Assembly: GCF_001673315.1 (NCBI RefSeq)
Contig: NZ_LZLQ01000134.1
Location: 19,191 to 83,190, forward strand
Direction of reading: 5' to 3'
Source of the DNA: Mycobacterium asiaticum
Lineage (GTDB): Bacteria > Actinomycetota > Actinomycetes > Mycobacteriales > Mycobacteriaceae
DNA: 64,000 bases
The notes beneath the pieces are model-generated. The model was not told the DNA's origin and made no database searches. It saw only the letters and a list, made by a program, of their open reading frames with translations. Each line of letters opens with the position of its first letter. Position 1 is the stretch's first letter. Positions 62,059-64,000 of the stretch are shown here, one piece after another. The position numbers and the translations under genes were made by a program.

Positions 62059-64000
62059 ATGTCACTGAGCTGGGGCACCGAAGCGGATGCGGTTCTGCAA
62101 CCCGGGCTGCACGGCCTGGTACGTATCCTGGGCGGTCCCGGTACCGGCAAGAGCAGCCTGCTCATCGACGCTGCGATCACGCAGATCGATGCGGGAGTCG
62201 CGCCGGAATCGGTTCTGCTGCTGACTGGTTCGGGTCGCGTCGGGATGCGTCAGCGAAGCGTATTGACCACGGCGTTGCTGCGCTCCGGCGGCGGGTCCGT
62301 GCGGTCCGCGGTGCGCGAGCCTCTGGTGCGCACCGTGCACAGCTACGCCTACGCGGTGCTGCGCCGGTCGGCCGAACGTGCGGGAGGACCGCCGCCGCGG
62401 CTGCTCACCGGCGCCGAACACGACGCCATCATCCGGGAGCTGCTGGCCGGCGACCTGGCGGACGGGCCGGCCGCGGGGTCCGGCTGGCCGGAACATCTGC
62501 TACCCGCGCTGAGCACCGCGGGATTCGGCAACGAGCTGCGAAACCTGTTGGCGCGTTGCGCTGAACGTGGGGTGGACCCGCTGGAGCTCGAACGGCTGGG
62601 TCGTAGGTGCGGCCGCCCGGAGTGGGCGGCGGCGGGGCGGTTCGCCCGACAGTACGAGCAGGTGATGTTGCTGCGCGCGGCGGTCGGGACGGCGGCCCCG
62701 CAGGCTACGGCGCCGGCGTTGGCCGCCGCTGAACTGGTCGGTGCCGCCTTGGAGGCTCTGGCCGTCGACCCCGAGTTGCTGGCCGCTGAACGCGCCCGCG
62801 TCCGGATGCTGCTGGTCGACGACGCCCAGCAACTCGATCCGCAGGCGGCCCAGCTCGTCCGGGTGCTAGCGGCGGGCACCCACATCGCCCTCATCGCAGG
62901 GGATCCCAATCAGGCGGTGTTCGGTTTCCGGGGCGGCGAGCCGGCCGGGCTCCTCGCGGCGGACGGGCCGGCGGTGACCTTGACTCAGTCCCATCGCTGC
63001 GCGCCGGCCGTGGCCCGGGCCATCACCGGCATCGCGAGTCGGTTGCCCGCCGCCAGCGCCGGCAGGCACATCGAGGGCACCGGAAACGAGGACGGGTTGG
63101 TGACGGTGCGCCTGGCCGCGTCGGCGCACGCGGAGGCCGCGCTGATCGCCGACACCTTGCGTCGTGCCCACCTGGTCGACGGGGTGCCGTGGTCGCAGAT
63201 GGCGGTGATCGTCCGGTCGGTTCCTCGTGCCGGCGTGGGGTTGCCGCGCGCGCTGTCTGCCGCCGGGGTTCCGGTGGCGGGTAACGCAATTGGCGGGTCG
63301 CTGTCCGAAGAGCCGGCGGCGCGCGCGTTGCTTTCCGTGTTGGCCGCGACGGCCGACGGGCTCGACGCCGATCAGGCGCTGGCACTGGTCTCCGGGCCCA
63401 TCGGTCGTGTCGATCCGGTGTCGCTGCGCCAGCTGCGCAGGACGCTGCAACGGATGGACGTCGGCCTGGTCCAGGTGCTGAGCGGCGACGAGCCGCTATC
63501 AGGCCCGCAGTCTGGCGCGCTGCGCCGGGTGCGCGCCGTGCTGGCCGCGGCGGCACGGTGTCACCGCGACGGGCAAGACCCGCGTTACACCTTGTGGGCG
63601 GCATGGCACCGGTCCGGCCTGCAGCGTCGCTGGTTGGCGGCCATCGAGCGGGGTGGCCCGGCGGCTGCACAGGCGGGGCGGGACCTGGCAGTGGTGACCG
63701 CATTGTTCGACATCACCGATGATTACGTCTCACGTACCGCTGGCGCGTCGCTGCGCGGACTCATCGAGCATGTTGCGGCGCTGCAGTTGCCGCCGGTCAA
63801 CCGTGAGCCGGCGACCGAAGCGGAGCAGGTTCGGGTGCTCAGTGCGCACGCCGCGCTGGGCCAGGAATGGGACCTGGTGGTCATCGCCGGATTGCAGGAC
63901 GGCTTGTGGCCCAACACGATTCCGCGCGGCGGTGTACTGGCCACCCAGCGCCTGATCGACGAATTGGACGGGGTCGCCCAGGATGCGTCGATGCGGGCGC
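62059..64000 (+). CDS. adnA: Helicase-nuclease subunit AdnA, 5' part
   Basis: The first 647 codons of a UvrD/RecB-like protein that runs off the window. Walker A is GGPGTGKSS at 25-33 and Walker B is LLVDDAQQLDP, followed by AGDPNQAVFGFRGGE (motif III) and later TEAEQVRVLSAHAALGQEWD (motif V region). With AdnB it forms the mycobacterial AdnAB motor-nuclease that resects DNA double-strand breaks. The C-terminal nuclease and iron-sulfur part is not in view. The order lipV-adnA equals that of Rv3203-Rv3202c. The ATG at 62059 has GCCGGT upstream without a clear ribosome site. Confidence 0.93.
   Translation, partial: MSLSWGTEADAVLQPGLHGLVRILGGPGTGKSSLLIDAAITQIDAGVAPESVLLLTGSGRVGMRQRSVLTTALLRSGGGSVRSAVREPLVRTVHSYAYAVLRRSAERAGGPPPRLLTGAEHDAIIRELLAGDLADGPAAGSGWPEHLLPALSTAGFGNELRNLLARCAERGVDPLELERLGRRCGRPEWAAAGRFARQYEQVMLLRAAVGTAAPQATAPALAAAELVGAALEALAVDPELLAAERARVRMLLVDDAQQLDPQAAQLVRVLAAGTHIALIAGDPNQAVFGFRGGEPAGLLAADGPAVTLTQSHRCAPAVARAITGIASRLPAASAGRHIEGTGNEDGLVTVRLAASAHAEAALIADTLRRAHLVDGVPWSQMAVIVRSVPRAGVGLPRALSAAGVPVAGNAIGGSLSEEPAARALLSVLAATADGLDADQALALVSGPIGRVDPVSLRQLRRTLQRMDVGLVQVLSGDEPLSGPQSGALRRVRAVLAAAARCHRDGQDPRYTLWAAWHRSGLQRRWLAAIERGGPAAAQAGRDLAVVTALFDITDDYVSRTAGASLRGLIEHVAALQLPPVNREPATEAEQVRVLSAHAALGQEWDLVVIAGLQDGLWPNTIPRGGVLATQRLIDELDGVAQDASMRA

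Noticed and set aside
61821..62564. A 247-codon + strand frame across the lipV/adnA boundary
   Set aside because: It is out of frame with adnA, whose P-loop and Walker B motifs are in the frame beginning at 62059, and it has an Arg/Ala-rich composition typical of shadows.

Overview
The window is high-GC actinobacterial chromosome with mycobacterial hallmarks: mtrA-mtrB-lpqB, secA1, whiB1, sigH-rshA, pdtaS, fasR, moeZ, a PE_PGRS gene and adnA. From memory of M. tuberculosis H37Rv, the order follows the conserved block Rv3252c (alkB) to Rv3202c (adnA), read so that most 'c' genes lie on the + strand. The very long PE_PGRS gene, and intact versions of genes that I recall as split in M. tuberculosis, point to a slow-growing, non-tuberculous Mycobacterium. 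I cannot name the species from sequence alone.

Layout. 1-3.3 kb: alkane hydroxylase and rubredoxins (alkB-rubA-rubB), a TetR regulator, then sahH behind a strikingly structured leader. 3.3-9.1 kb: tmk, then the envelope/cell-cycle signalling operon mtrA-mtrB-lpqB and a companion gene. 9.1-12.5 kb: a proline-rich secreted protein and an L,D-transpeptidase, both apparently inserted relative to M. tuberculosis, then a ComF-like phosphoribosyltransferase and the ribosome hibernation factor. 12.6-21.6 kb: secA1, an Rv3235-like gene, tgs3-ppk2-Rv3231c, and the acyl-CoA desaturase pair (reductase plus desA3), which share a palindromic operator motif.

21.7-30.8 kb is the main accessory region. A VirS-type AraC regulator precedes a Baeyer-Villiger-type monooxygenase, a ChoD-like GMC oxidoreductase, an orphan protein and a BKACE-family enzyme on the + strand. 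A thiolase-nitrilase-DUF302 operon runs the other way, divergent from an HxlR regulator across an AT-rich palindromic operator. Together they look like a regulated catabolic module for a cyclic or keto substrate, with the substrate unknown. 30.8-38 kb: rsgA-aroA, an SRAP protein, a 3-hydroxyacyl-CoA dehydrogenase plus acyl-CoA ligase pair (where I recall Rv3225c in M. tuberculosis), an intact ybaK and an SDR.

38-54.5 kb: sigH-rshA, the tiny ribosomal protein gene bL37, TB7.3-pdtaS, whiB1, a lipid kinase, gpm2-entC, a ParA-like ATPase, rhlE, TB9.4, fasR, a DUF3152 protein with a metzincin-like zinc motif, and moeZ. 54.5-59.8 kb: one PE_PGRS gene of 1,759 codons with higher-order repeats. 60-64 kb: an Rv3205c homologue, an alkyltransferase-like protein, lipV and the 5' part of adnA.

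Small-scale structure is abundant. It includes paired palindromic repeats at two loci, a 21-bp-arm inverted repeat between convergent genes, tandem repeats that cross or adjoin stop codons (hpf, TB9.4), and a gene (Rv3209 homologue) whose coding-like frame has no ordinary start codon. I saw no tRNA, rRNA, CRISPR array, prophage or insertion sequence.
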